Shown: in pieces, positions 25,007 to 34,135 of the stretch
Layout of the letters: the number at the start of each line of letters is the position of its first letter
How positions within the stretch are numbered: the first letter of the stretch is position 1
From: Pseudomonas fluorescens
GTDB taxonomy: Bacteria > Pseudomonadota > Gammaproteobacteria > Pseudomonadales > Pseudomonadaceae
Assembly: GCF_902497855.1 (NCBI RefSeq)
Contig: NZ_CABVHU010000021.1
Coordinates: 53,765-117,764 of the forward strand
Reading direction: 5' to 3'
DNA: 64,000 nt
Program-made: the position numbers and the translations under genes
The notes under the pieces: generated by a model
The model's input: only the letters and a program-made list of their open reading frames with translations
The model's database searches: none
What the model was told of the DNA's origin: nothing

Positions 25007-27400
25007 ATGTCCGAATCCACCACCTTCGATCTGCCGATTGCCGGCATGACCTGCGCCAGCTGCGCCGGGCGTGTCGAGCGCGCCTTGAGCAAAGTCATCG
25101 GCGCCAGTGCCGTCAGCGTCAACCTCGCCACCGAACAGGCTCGGGTCCAGGCGCCCAGCGACAGCCTGCCGGCGTTGATGGACGCCGTGCAGCAAGCCGG
25201 CTACAGCGTGCCGCAGCAGACCCTGGAGTTGAGCATCGACGGCATGACCTGCGCCTCCTGTGTCGGCCGGGTCGAACGTGCGCTGGCGAAGGTGTCGGGG
25301 GTGAAGCGCGTCAGCGTCAACCTGGCCAACGAACGCGCCCACCTCGAGTTGCTCGGCCAGGTCGATCCGCAGACCTTGATCGCCGCCGTGACCAAGGCGG
25401 GTTATGGCGCCAGCGTCTGGGAAGTCGAACACCCGCTTGCCGACCATCAGCAACAACGCCTGCACCGCGAGCGTTGGGCCTTGATCATGGCGATCGTCCT
25501 CGCCTTGCCACTGGTGTTGCCGATGCTGCTGCAACCCTTCGGCGTGCACTGGATGCTCCCGGCCTGGGTGCAATTCGCGCTGGCAACGCCCGTGCAATTC
25601 GTCTTCGGTGCGCGTTTTTATATCGCCGCGTGGAAAGCCGTGCGTGCCGGTGCCGGCAACATGGATTTGCTGGTGGCCTTGGGCACCAGCGCCGGTTATG
25701 GCTTGAGTCTCTACGAATGGGCCACCGCCGCCGGGCGGATGCCGCACCTGTACTTCGAAGCCTCGGCGGTAGTCATTGCGCTGGTGTTGCTGGGCAAATA
25801 CCTGGAAAGCCGTGCCAAGCGCCAGACTGCCAGCGCCATCCGTGCCCTCGAGGCCTTGCGTCCGGAGCGGGCGATTCAAGTGATCGACGGTCGTGAGCAG
25901 GACGTTGCCATCAGCGCCTTGCGTCTCAATGACCTGGTGATGGTCAAACCCGGCGAACGTTTCCCGGTGGACGGCGAAGTCGTCGACGGCCAGAGCCACG
26001 CCGATGAAGCGCTGATCAGCGGGGAAAGCCTGCCGGTGCCGAAACAGCCCGGCGACAAGGTCACCGGCGGTGCAATCAATGGCGAAGGCCGGTTGGTGGT
26101 TCGCACCCAGGCCTTGGGCGCGGAAACGGTACTGGCACGGATCATCCGCCTGGTGGAAGACGCTCAAGCGGCGAAGGCGCCGATCCAGAAACTGGTGGAT
26201 AAAGTCAGCCAGGTATTCGTCCCGACGGTGTTGCTGATCGCGTTGGCGACCTTGATCGGTTGGTGGCTGTACGGGGCGCCGATGGAAACGGCGCTGATCA
26301 ACGCCGTTGCGGTGTTGGTGATTGCCTGCCCTTGCGCACTCGGGCTGGCTACGCCAACGGCGATCATGGCCGGCACCGGTGTGGCGGCGCGCTACGGGAT
26401 TCTGATCAAGGACGCCGAAGCGCTGGAGCGTGCCCATGAAGTCAGCGCCGTGGTGTTCGACAAGACCGGCACGCTGACCTCGGGCACACCGCGCATCGCC
26501 CATTTGAGTGCGATCGACGCTGACGAAGCCGCTCTGCTGCAAAGGGCCGGTGCCCTGCAGCGCGGCAGTGAACATCCGTTGGCCAAGGCCGTGCTGGACG
26601 CTTGCGCCGAACGTGGCTTGACTGTGGCCGATGTCAGTGACAGCCAATCCCTGACCGGGCGCGGCATTGCCGGCACGCTCGAGGGTCGGCGGCTGGCGCT
26701 GGGTAATCGGCGCCTGCTGGAAGAGAGCGGTTTGAGCGCCGGTCCATTGGCTGAGCGCGCAAGCGCATGGGAAACCGAAGGCCGGACCCTGTCCTGGCTG
26801 ATCGAGCAAAGCCCCGAGCCGACAGTTCTGGGCCTGTTCGCCTTCGGTGACACCCTCAAGGCGGGCGCGCTGCAAGCGGTGCAACAACTCGGCGCACGTA
26901 ACATCAGCAGTCACCTGCTGACCGGCGACAATCGCGGCAGTGCCAAAGTGGTCGCCGAGGCGCTCGGCATTAAAGATGTCCACGCCGAAGTGCTGCCGGC
27001 CGACAAAGCCGCCACCGTCGCCGCACTCAAGAAAACCGGGGTCGTGGCGATGGTCGGCGATGGCATCAACGATGCCCCGGCCCTGGCGGCTGCCGACATC
27101 GGGATCGCCATGGGCGGTGGCACTGACGTGGCCATGCACGCCGCCGGAATCACCTTGATGCGCGGCGACCCACGGCTGGTGCCGGCGGCGCTGGACATCA
27201 GCCGCAAGACCTACGCGAAGATCCGGCAGAACCTGTTCTGGGCCTTCGTCTACAACCTGATCGGCATTCCGCTGGCGGCCGCAGGCTTGCTCAACCCGGT
27301 ACTCGCCGGCGCGGCCATGGCGTTGTCGAGCGTCAGCGTGGTGAGCAATGCGCTACTGTTGAAAACCTGGAAACCCAAGGATCTGGAGGACACCCCATGA
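25007..27400 (+). CDS. copA: Copper-exporting P1B-type ATPase
   Basis: This 797-aa protein has two N-terminal HMA domains with MTCASC motifs (Cys16/19 and Cys82/85), then membrane helices. The ion-binding CPC is at 441-443 in IACPCALGLATP. DKTGTLTSGTP has the phosphorylated Asp485. HP (EHPLAKA) and GDGINDAPALA complete the P-type ATPase set. It exports Cu(I) from cytosol to periplasm and is driven by the CueR promoter upstream. The cueR ATG overlaps the copA stop by 4 nt, so activator and pump are cotranscribed. Confidence 0.97.
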   Translation: MSESTTFDLPIAGMTCASCAGRVERALSKVIGASAVSVNLATEQARVQAPSDSLPALMDAVQQAGYSVPQQTLELSIDGMTCASCVGRVERALAKVSGVKRVSVNLANERAHLELLGQVDPQTLIAAVTKAGYGASVWEVEHPLADHQQQRLHRERWALIMAIVLALPLVLPMLLQPFGVHWMLPAWVQFALATPVQFVFGARFYIAAWKAVRAGAGNMDLLVALGTSAGYGLSLYEWATAAGRMPHLYFEASAVVIALVLLGKYLESRAKRQTASAIRALEALRPERAIQVIDGREQDVAISALRLNDLVMVKPGERFPVDGEVVDGQSHADEALISGESLPVPKQPGDKVTGGAINGEGRLVVRTQALGAETVLARIIRLVEDAQAAKAPIQKLVDKVSQVFVPTVLLIALATLIGWWLYGAPMETALINAVAVLVIACPCALGLATPTAIMAGTGVAARYGILIKDAEALERAHEVSAVVFDKTGTLTSGTPRIAHLSAIDADEAALLQRAGALQRGSEHPLAKAVLDACAERGLTVADVSDSQSLTGRGIAGTLEGRRLALGNRRLLEESGLSAGPLAERASAWETEGRTLSWLIEQSPEPTVLGLFAFGDTLKAGALQAVQQLGARNISSHLLTGDNRGSAKVVAEALGIKDVHAEVLPADKAATVAALKKTGVVAMVGDGINDAPALAAADIGIAMGGGTDVAMHAAGITLMRGDPRLVPAALDISRKTYAKIRQNLFWAFVYNLIGIPLAAAGLLNPVLAGAAMALSSVSVVSNALLLKTWKPKDLEDTP

Positions 27401-27810
27401 ACATTGGCCAAGCGGCCCGCCAGAGCGGCCTGAGCGCGAAGATGATTCGTTATTACGAGTCCATCGGCCTGCTCAAGGCCGCCCACCGTACCGACAGTGG
27501 CTATCGGGTGTACGGCGACGACGACCTGCACACCCTGGCGTTCATCAAGCGCTCCCGCGACTTGGGATTTTCACTGGAAGAGGTCGGCAAATTGCTGACG
27601 CTCTGGCAGGACCGCCAACGCGCCAGCGCCGACGTCAAGGCGCTGGCCCGTCAGCATATCGAGGAGCTGGACCGCAAGATCCAGGAGCTCGGTCAACTGC
27701 GCGACACGCTGCAGGACCTGGTCGAGCACTGCCAGGGTGATCACCGTCCCGATTGCCCGATCCTCAAAAATCTTGAGTCGGGGTGTTGTGCCGCGACAGC
27801 TCGCGTCTAA
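27397..27810 (+). CDS. cueR: Copper-responsive MerR-family activator
   Basis: This 137-aa protein has a MerR winged helix (MNIGQAARQSGLSAKMIRYY), a long dimerisation helix, and a metal loop with Cys112 and Cys120 spaced as in CueR, then a CC pair at 130-131. It senses Cu(I) and untwists 19-bp-spaced promoters; two such promoters are seen upstream of copZ and copA. Its own expression from the copA transcript implies positive feedback. The ATG overlaps the copA stop codon (ATGA). Confidence 0.95.
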   Translation: MNIGQAARQSGLSAKMIRYYESIGLLKAAHRTDSGYRVYGDDDLHTLAFIKRSRDLGFSLEEVGKLLTLWQDRQRASADVKALARQHIEELDRKIQELGQLRDTLQDLVEHCQGDHRPDCPILKNLESGCCAATARV

Positions 27811-27863
27811 ACGCCTCATTCCTTGAAGGTAGGGAGCTCCTACTAGGGGTTTGCGTTCTGCAC

Positions 27864-27892
27864 AAAAAACCCGGCCGAAGCCGGGTTTTTTA
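27864..27892. terminator. Bidirectional terminator between cueR and the RIO kinase gene
   Basis: AAAAAACCCGGC and GCCGGGTTTTTT pair across a 4-nt loop (CGAA), giving A/T runs on both sides, so it can stop transcription of both convergent genes. Confidence 0.9.
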
Positions 27893-27900
27893 TTGACCTG

Positions 27901-28794
27901 TCACTGCATCCAGGGCGGAGGCGGTTCTTCGGTCTTGCCAGGTGGCGCGTCGTCTGCGGCGCGTACCGCCTGCTTGCGTTCTTCATCGAGGCGCGCGGCC
28001 TCGATTTCGCGCATGATGCCGCCAACGTCGGCCAACTCTTCCGGCTCGTCGAACTCACCGGTCAAAACACTGGCCGGGTGCAAGGTGCCGGCTTCGTACA
28101 GCGCCCACATTTCCTTGGCGTACCGGGTTTTCTTCAACTCCGGCGCATATCGCCCGAAGTAAGACGCCATGTTGCCCACGTCCCGTTCCAGCATGCTGAA
28201 CGCGTGGTTGTTACCGGCCGCATCCACCGCCTGCGGCAAGTCGATGATCACCGGACCGGTCGGGGTCAGCAGCACGTTGAATTCCGACAAGTCACCGTGC
28301 ACCAGGCCGGTACACAACATCAGCACGATCTGCGAAATCAGGAACGCATGGTATTCACGCGCCTGGTCCGGTTCCAGCACTACGTCGTTCAGACGCGGCG
28401 CGGCATCGCCATACTCGTCGGCTACCAGTTCCATCAGCAGCACGCCTTCCAGGAAGTCGTAAGGCTTGGGCACCCGGACACCCGCACCGGCCAGACGGAA
28501 CAACGCCGCCACTTCGGCATTCTGCCAGGCGTCTTCGGTTTCTTTCTTGCCGAACTTGGAGCCCTTGGCCATCGCCCGGGCCTGACGGCTGTTGCGCACC
28601 TTGCGACCTTCCTGATACTCGGCCGCCTGACGAAAACTGCGTTTATTCGCCTCCTTGTAGACCTTCGCGCAACGTAACTCGTTACCGCAGCGCACTACGT
28701 AAACAGCTGCTTCTTTACCACTCATGAGTGGGCGCAGCACCTCGTCGACCAGACCGTCCTCGATCAGGGGTTCAATGCGTTTTGGAGTCTTCAT
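27901..28794 (-). CDS. RIO1-like serine protein kinase
   Basis: This 297-aa protein has a RIO kinase fold. GKEAAVYVVRCGNELRCAKVYKE (read in two parts) supplies the nucleotide loop and invariant Lys. The hydrophobic core LLMELVAD is the hinge. HGDLSEFNVLL is the catalytic loop, and IIDLPQAVD holds the metal-binding Asp in place of DFG. The C-terminal 40 residues are charged and Pro-rich. Similar genes are common in Pseudomonas; substrates are not well established. The start ATG at 28794 follows weak purines. Confidence 0.88.
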   Translation of the reverse strand: MKTPKRIEPLIEDGLVDEVLRPLMSGKEAAVYVVRCGNELRCAKVYKEANKRSFRQAAEYQEGRKVRNSRQARAMAKGSKFGKKETEDAWQNAEVAALFRLAGAGVRVPKPYDFLEGVLLMELVADEYGDAAPRLNDVVLEPDQAREYHAFLISQIVLMLCTGLVHGDLSEFNVLLTPTGPVIIDLPQAVDAAGNNHAFSMLERDVGNMASYFGRYAPELKKTRYAKEMWALYEAGTLHPASVLTGEFDEPEELADVGGIMREIEAARLDEERKQAVRAADDAPPGKTEEPPPPWMQ

Positions 28795-29227
28795 CAGCTT
28801 TTATTGTGGGTCCTTTATTACCAAACACGCGAAAGTCATTCGTTATACGGCAATCCACTCATTCGGGGGAGGGGTTGCCGACCTATGAACAGCGCGAACG
28901 CACACAATGTGCCGGAAAACACGGCAAACCCGACCACCGTTTATCGTCCGCTGCGGATCATAACCGAGCCCGCGTCACTTGCTGGCGAAGGGTTGCAAGG
29001 ATATTTGCGACATGAAGTTGATAGCCGGATTCATACCCTTCACCGGATTTTTCCGGATCAGCCTCAATTTCCGCCGCCCGCAGCCGAAGTCATCAGGGAC
29101 AAAGGAGTTTGTCCGAGAATCGTTTCGACAAAAAAAACGATTCCGCACTCAAGGATTCGGGTCGAGCTGCCAATAATCCGCGAGTCTTCTGCACTGCGTG
29201 GGCCTACAAGAAAAACCTGGAGCGCGG
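28795..29227. other. Intergenic region between the RIO kinase and the chemoreceptor relic
   Basis: It holds the divergent promoters of the two flanking genes. The open frame through it lacks codon bias and any domain and is not accepted as a gene. Confidence 0.45.
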
Positions 29228-31170
29228 ATGAACATCAAACAGAAGTTGACCTGGGCGTTTGCAATTATCGCCTGCTTACCCGTGGTACTGGTCGCCACCC
29301 TCGTTGTGCTGAACCTGCGCAGTGAGGCCAGGGAAGGTTTCGTCGACGGCAGTGGCCGCGAAATTCGTCAAGTCAGCAACGCCATGCAGTTGTTCTTCGA
29401 CGGCATCAGCCAGAACGTCGATTACCTGGCGTCGCAACCGCTGATCAAGGACTCCGACGACAGCCTCAAGACCTACATGAGCGCTAACGCCGAAAGCATT
29501 CCCCAGGGCGAGATGGACAAAAAGGTCTTTGCCCTCCTCCAGAATCTCGGCAACAGTCACCCGTCCTACGCCTATGCGATTCTCGGCACTGCGGCGGGCG
29601 GTTATGGTGGCCGGACGACGCAAAACTGAACAACTATGACCCGCGCCAGCGCCCCTGGTACAAGGCCGCCCAGTCCAGGCCGGGCAAGCCGTTCCGTACC
29701 GAGGCCTACTACTGGGCTCAGGATGATGCGACCTACGTCAGTACCGTGCGCACCATCGATAACAAACTGGGCACTCAGGGTGGCGTGGTCAGCATCGACG
29801 TGACGCTCAAGCAGCTCACGGAAATCGTCAAACAGATCAAGCTTGGCGAGACCGGCTACCTGATGCTGTTGGAAAACACCGGCACCGTGCTGGTTGATCC
29901 AAAGCGACCGGAACACAACTTCAAGGCACTGAGCAGTCTCGGCGAAGGCTACGCGCAACTGGCCAAGGCCGGCAAAGGGCTGGTGGAAGTCGAGCTGAAC
30001 GGCGAGCGCTACATGGCCAACGTCTGGCCGTCGGAGCAACTGGGCTAGACCTTCATCGGCCTGATCAAGCAGGGCGACGTGATGAGCCCGGCGACCCGGC
30101 TGACTTGGCTGATTGCGGTCATTGCCGCCGTCCTGGCGGTGCTTTTCGCCATCGTCGGTGCCAGTTTCGCCAGCCTCATCGGGCGTCCCATCCGCAGCGT
30201 GGCCAGCGGTCTGGAAGGCATCGCCCAAGGTGAAGGCGACCTGACCAGGAATCTGCCGATCCGCGGCAACGATGAAACAGCGCAACTGGCCAACTGGTTC
30301 AACCAGTTTCTGGCGGCGATTCGCAACCTGATCCAGAGCATCGGTGGCGCCGCGACCAACATTCTTGCCACCTCCAGGAGTTCGACCCAGGTGTCCAGCG
30401 ATATGGCCGAAGCCGCCGGGCGCCAGCGCGAAGCGGTGGATATGGTGTCCACGGCGTTCCACGAAATGGTGGCCACCGCCAACGAAGTGGCGCGCTCTTG
30501 CAGTCAAGCAGCGGAATCCGCCGACAGTGGCCAGCGCCAGGCGCGGGAAGGTCAGCAACAAATTGACGCGGCGGTGAGCAGCGTCGATCGCCTGAGCCAG
30601 GAAATCGAACAATCGGCGCAGTCGATGCAGCAGCTTGAGCGCGACAGCAACGACATCCAGTCGATTCTCGGAACCATTCGCTCGATCGCCGAACAGACCA
30701 ACCTGCTGGCGCTGAACGCCGCGATCGAAGCGGCGCGGGCCGGTGAACAGGGTCGCGGGTTTGCGGTGGTGGCCGATGAAGTGCGGGCGCTGGCCAAGCG
30801 CACGGCCGACTCCACTGCACAAATCGACGGACTGCTCGGCAACCTCGCCAAACGCACCAGCCAGGTGACTCAGCAGATGCATGCGAGCCTGGAAGTGTCC
30901 CGGCAATCGGTGACCCGCATCGGTGATGCACGCAGCAGCTTCGGGCAGATTCGTGAATCGGTGGACGTGATCCGCGACATGAATACCCAGATCGCTACCG
31001 CGGCAGAACAACAGCATCAAGTCGCTGAAGACATCAACCGGCACATCAGCCAGATCCATGGCGATGCGCAGCTGGTGGCGGAACTGGCGAACTCGGCGCG
31101 GCTGGACTCCCAGAGCCTGGCGGGGTTGTCGAATGAGCTGGATGGGTTGGTTCGGCGGTTTAGAACCTGA
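29228..31170 (+). pseudogene. Methyl-accepting chemotaxis protein gene with a frameshift and a nonsense codon
   Basis: The ATG at 29228 follows GGAG and starts MNIKQKLTWAFAIIACLPVV, TM1 of a chemoreceptor. A dCache-like ligand domain follows, but the frame is lost near 29604 (net minus one base; GGYGG instead of a GGYVVWPDD-like run) and stops at 29627-29629. The continuing frame reads NYDPRQRPWYKAAQ and runs to a TAG at 30046-30048, where a Trp (TGG) would be expected before TFIGLI. The same frame then encodes TM2, HAMP and the signalling hairpin with the conserved AEQTNLLALNAAIEAARAGE. The C-terminal part is intact to 31170. Without both lesions it would be a normal receptor of about 647 aa. 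A sequencing error could explain one lesion, hardly both. Confidence 0.85.
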
Positions 31171-31171
31171 A

Positions 31172-31249
31172 GATCGAAAGACTGGATCAATAGCCTTCGA
31201 CAGCTCCGGCAGGAGCTGTCGAGCAAAGCGAGGCCGCGATCTTTCGATC
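31172..31249. repeat. Nested palindrome after the chemoreceptor relic
   Basis: An inner perfect 11-bp stem (31197-31207 with 31212-31222) lies within an outer perfect 10-bp repeat GATCGAAAGA / TCTTTCGATC (31172-31181, 31240-31249). It resembles Pseudomonas REP-type hairpins and has no T-run. Confidence 0.6.
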
Positions 31250-31348
31250 TTGATTCGTACCCACCGCTGATCCATTTTCCCTCTAGACAAAACCAGGACT
31301 TCGGCAGATTATTTTCCCCGCAAAATCCCTCACTCAAGAGAACTGTCC

Positions 31349-31513
31349 ATGAGCAAAAAGCCATCGAAAAATGGCCCGAACAAGGCCAAATCCATCATCG
31401 CCCAGCCACTGTTCCGCAGCCGTCAGGAACGAGCCGGCAAGGGCAAAGGCAGCTACCGCCGCGAAGCCTTCCAGGCTGACAACTGGGAGGCTTCTTACTT
31501 TCTGGCGGCCTGA
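31349..31513 (+). CDS. arfA: Alternative ribosome-rescue factor A
   Basis: This 54-aa protein begins MSKKPSKNGPNKAKSIIAQP, continues with LFRSRQERAGKGKGSYRREA, and ends NWEASYFLAA. This is the ArfA signature: an N-terminal part that recruits RF2 and a basic KGKGSYRR segment that enters the empty mRNA channel. ArfA frees ribosomes stalled on non-stop mRNA when trans-translation fails. A 12-bp hairpin lies in the 3' third of the gene, as expected for the RNase III/tmRNA-dependent control known in E. coli. The ORF is followed 62 bp later by the transglycosylase gene. Confidence 0.92.
   Translation: MSKKPSKNGPNKAKSIIAQPLFRSRQERAGKGKGSYRREAFQADNWEASYFLAA
31463..31494 (+). promoter_or_regulatory. 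In-gene hairpin of arfA
   Basis: GAAGCCTTCCAG (31463-31474) pairs with CTGGGAGGCTTC (31483-31494) over 12 pairs with a single G-U, closing an 8-nt loop, and a U-rich TTACTTTCT follows. In E. coli arfA such a stem is cut by RNase III, giving a non-stop mRNA, so that ArfA is made only when tmRNA is overloaded. The same logic is inferred here. Confidence 0.8.
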
Positions 31514-31575
31514 AAGGCAAGCAATCGCTCAACATGTTAAGGTCTGCACCTGATTCGTATTCCCTGGACCTGTGC

Positions 31576-32898
31576 ATGCCCCTTTGTCTTTCCCGTCGTT
31601 GGCACATTCGCCAACTGATAGCTGCCTCCAGCCTCATTTTGCTAGTCGCCTGCGCGGAAAAACCGACCGCCGCCGACGCCCAACCGCTTCAGACCCTCCC
31701 CGTCGCGACAGCCCCTGCGGTGATTCCGCCCGTGGTGCCGACCGGTGACAATCTTGACATCCAGCCGACCCAGACCTTCGCCGAATGGCAGGCGGGGTTC
31801 CGCCGGGATGCGCTGGCCGCCGGCATCCGTGCCGATCTGTTCGACCGCGCCTTTGCCAATGTCAGCCTGGACAACAGCGTGATCCGCGCCGACCGCAGCC
31901 AACCGGAATTTTCCCGCCCGGTGTGGGAATACCTCGACGGCGCCCTTTCGCCGCTGCGGGTACGCAAAGGCCAGGCGCTGGTCAGCCAATATGCCGACAT
32001 CCTGCAAAGCATCGAGCAGCGCTATGGCGTCGATCGCCAGGCACTGGTTTCGGTGTGGGGCATGGAGAGTAACTTCGGTCAGTTCCAGGGCAGCAAGTCG
32101 GTGATCAACTCCCTGGCGACCCTGGCCTATGAAGGCCGGCGTCCCGGATTTGCCCACGCGCAACTGATTGCTGCACTGCAAATCCTGCAACAGGGTGATA
32201 TCGAACCGGAGGCGATGCTCGGTTCCTGGGCCGGGGCCATGGGCCAGACCCAGTTCATCCCCACCACCTACAACACCCACGCCGTGGACTTCGACGGTGA
32301 CGGCCGGCGCGACATCTGGGGCAGTCCTGCCGATGCACTGGCCTCGACGGCGCACTACCTGCAGAGCTCAGGCTGGCAGAAAGGCCAGCCGTGGGGCTTC
32401 GAAGTACAACTGCCCGGTAGCTTCAACTACGTGCTGGCCGATGGCACGATTCGCAAGAGTGTGGCCGAATGGCAGCAACTGGGGGTCACGCTGCCCAATG
32501 GCGCCCAGGTACCGCCGGGCTCCGAACAGCTGTCCGCGGCCCTGCTGCTGCCCGCCGGCTATCGCGGCCCGGCGTTCCTGGTTCTCGACAACTTCCGCGC
32601 GATCCTCAAGTACAACAACTCGTCGTCCTACGCGTTGGCCGTCAGCCTGCTATCCGAGCGTTTCAACGGCGCTGGCCTGATCAGCGGCACCTGGCCCAAA
32701 GATGACATGCCGCTCAGCCGTACCGAGCGCATTGAACTGCAAAGCCTGCTGAGCGCGCAGAATTACGATGCGGGCACCGCCGACGGCATCATCGGCGCCA
32801 ACACCCGCAAGGCGATCCGCAGTGCACAGCAGTCGTTTGGCTGGCCGGCGGACGGGTATCCGACGCACAAGTTGCTCGAAGGCCTGCGTAACCGCTAG
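31576..32898 (+). CDS. Lytic murein transglycosylase lipoprotein (MltB-like, with peptidoglycan-binding domain)
   Basis: This 440-aa protein has a signal peptide with a lipobox (SLILLVAC), so it should be a lipoprotein; this fixed the ATG at 31576 rather than one at 31534. The SLT_2 catalytic domain holds VWGMESNFGQFQG with the catalytic Glu and AGAMGQTQFIPTTYNTHAVDFDGDGR. The last 60 residues (LQSLLSAQNYDAGTADGIIGANTRKAIR) are a PG_binding_1 domain. It cleaves the MurNAc-GlcNAc bond to give 1,6-anhydro ends. It is a paralogue of mltB at 38.5-39.5 kb, which lacks the binding domain. Confidence 0.93.
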   Translation: MPLCLSRRWHIRQLIAASSLILLVACAEKPTAADAQPLQTLPVATAPAVIPPVVPTGDNLDIQPTQTFAEWQAGFRRDALAAGIRADLFDRAFANVSLDNSVIRADRSQPEFSRPVWEYLDGALSPLRVRKGQALVSQYADILQSIEQRYGVDRQALVSVWGMESNFGQFQGSKSVINSLATLAYEGRRPGFAHAQLIAALQILQQGDIEPEAMLGSWAGAMGQTQFIPTTYNTHAVDFDGDGRRDIWGSPADALASTAHYLQSSGWQKGQPWGFEVQLPGSFNYVLADGTIRKSVAEWQQLGVTLPNGAQVPPGSEQLSAALLLPAGYRGPAFLVLDNFRAILKYNNSSSYALAVSLLSERFNGAGLISGTWPKDDMPLSRTERIELQSLLSAQNYDAGTADGIIGANTRKAIRSAQQSFGWPADGYPTHKLLEGLRNR

Positions 32899-32901
32899 AA
32901 G

Positions 32902-32990
32902 CTTCGCCGGCAAGCCGGTCTCGCTCCCACATTCGACCGCGTTCTCCTGAAAGAACTCGGTCACCTGTGGGAGCGAGCCTGCTCGCGAAG
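32902..32990. repeat. REP pair, imperfect
   Basis: CTTCGCCGGCAAGCCGG, followed by TCTCGCTCCCAC (32902-32930), is largely complementary to the stretch at 32967-32990 that begins GTGGGAGCGAGCC. It lies between the two convergent cell-wall genes. Confidence 0.7.
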
Positions 32991-33013
32991 ACTGACGATC
33001 AGGCGACAAATAT

Positions 33014-33964
33014 CTACCGCTTGATCACCACCTCCTGCTCCAATACCAATTCCTTATTCCCCGCATCCAGTCTGACCAACGCCCCCATCGGCAACGTCAG
33101 GTTCGGATCGCAATGCCCGCTGCGCCACCCGGCCAACACCGGTATCCGCAACGATGCGAAGGTCTGCTTGAGCAAGCGCTCCAGCGCCGGGCCATCAACT
33201 CCCGCTACATCCCCCACCAGCACTCCGCGCAACTTGTGCAGCGTGCCGGCCAGTCGCAGGTGGGTCAGCAGCCGGTCAATGCGATACAGCGGCTCGTTGA
33301 TGTCCTCGATGAACAGGATGACGCCCTCGGCATCCATCTCGTACGGTGTACCCATGGTCGCGGCAATCATCGACAGATTGCCCCCCAGCAAACGCCCGTG
33401 AGCGATGCCAGGCTCAAGGGTGGTCAACGGATAAGCCACCGGGTGCGTCAGCACACTGCCCGCCTTCATCTGGCCCCTGAGCATATTGAAAAACGACGAC
33501 TCGGTTGGTTTTTGCTTTTCGCTCAACAGATCCGCGTTGAGCATCGGACCATGGAAGGTCACGAAGCCTGCGTAACGGCTGATCGCCAGGTGCAGCGCGG
33601 TGATGTCGCTGTAGCCGATGAACGGTTTGGCATTGCAGCGCAACAGGTCGAAGTCGATGCGATCGAGCAATCGCGGCGTACCGTAACCGCCGCGAAGACA
33701 GATGATCGCATCGACCTCGCTGTCGGCGAATGCGGCGTGCAGGTCAGTGAGCCGCACTTCGTCGCTACCGGCCAGGTAGCCATCGCGCTCGTACACGCCG
33801 GGATACACCCGCAACGAATAACCGCGAGCGCGCATCCAGGCGATGGCTTTATCGGTGTCCAGCGTTGCGGGTCCGGCGGGTGCGATGACCCCGATCAGCC
33901 CCTGCGACGGCAAGGCCGGAACAGGCGCGTGAGGACAAAGCGTGTGGGTGGGTCTAACAGTCAT
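33014..33964 (-). CDS. LD-carboxypeptidase (muramoyltetrapeptide carboxypeptidase, family S66)
   Basis: This 316-aa protein has the nucleophile Ser in GYSDITALHLA, the Glu in FIEDINEPLYRID and the His in GHCDPNLTLPMG. These form the Ser-His-Glu triad of S66 peptidases. It removes the terminal D-Ala from cytosolic muropeptides during recycling. The start was set at MTVRPTHTL because AGGGAG lies 9 nt upstream; an ATG 33 nt earlier is possible. It is convergent with the transglycosylase upstream, matching a role in murein turnover. Confidence 0.93.
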   Translation of the reverse strand: MTVRPTHTLCPHAPVPALPSQGLIGVIAPAGPATLDTDKAIAWMRARGYSLRVYPGVYERDGYLAGSDEVRLTDLHAAFADSEVDAIICLRGGYGTPRLLDRIDFDLLRCNAKPFIGYSDITALHLAISRYAGFVTFHGPMLNADLLSEKQKPTESSFFNMLRGQMKAGSVLTHPVAYPLTTLEPGIAHGRLLGGNLSMIAATMGTPYEMDAEGVILFIEDINEPLYRIDRLLTHLRLAGTLHKLRGVLVGDVAGVDGPALERLLKQTFASLRIPVLAGWRSGHCDPNLTLPMGALVRLDAGNKELVLEQEVVIKR

Positions 33965-34083
33965 CCATGAATCTCCCTGCGTGAAAGCGATAAGCACACA
34001 GTAGTCAGGAACGGGGACAAACAGAAGAGGGTCTGTTGCCCCGCAGGTTGCAGGAAAAAACTGTAATTACTGTAGTCCGGGCA

Positions 34084-34126
34084 AAAAAACGCCCGCAAGA
34101 TGGAAAATCCTTGCGGGCGCTTTTTT
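34084..34126. terminator. Terminator downstream of lipA
   Basis: GCCCGCAAG (34091-34099) pairs with CTTGCGGGC (34110-34118), flanked by A- and T-runs. Read on the minus strand it lies a few bases after the lipA stop. Confidence 0.9.
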
Positions 34127-34135
34127 ACGTCGGTA

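Noticed and set aside
24989..27139. Long open frame (over 700 codons) antisense to copA
   Set aside because: It is the shadow of high-GC copA coding sequence; the protein is His/Gln/Arg-rich low complexity, and copA has all P-type ATPase motifs.
28804..29325. Open frame of 173 codons between the RIO kinase and the chemoreceptor
   Set aside because: It overlaps the chemoreceptor start in another frame and shows no domain or convincing ribosome binding site.
29602..31290. Long open frame antisense to the chemoreceptor
   Set aside because: It has the composition of an antisense shadow (Arg/His/Gln-rich), while the opposite strand has clear HAMP and signalling motifs.
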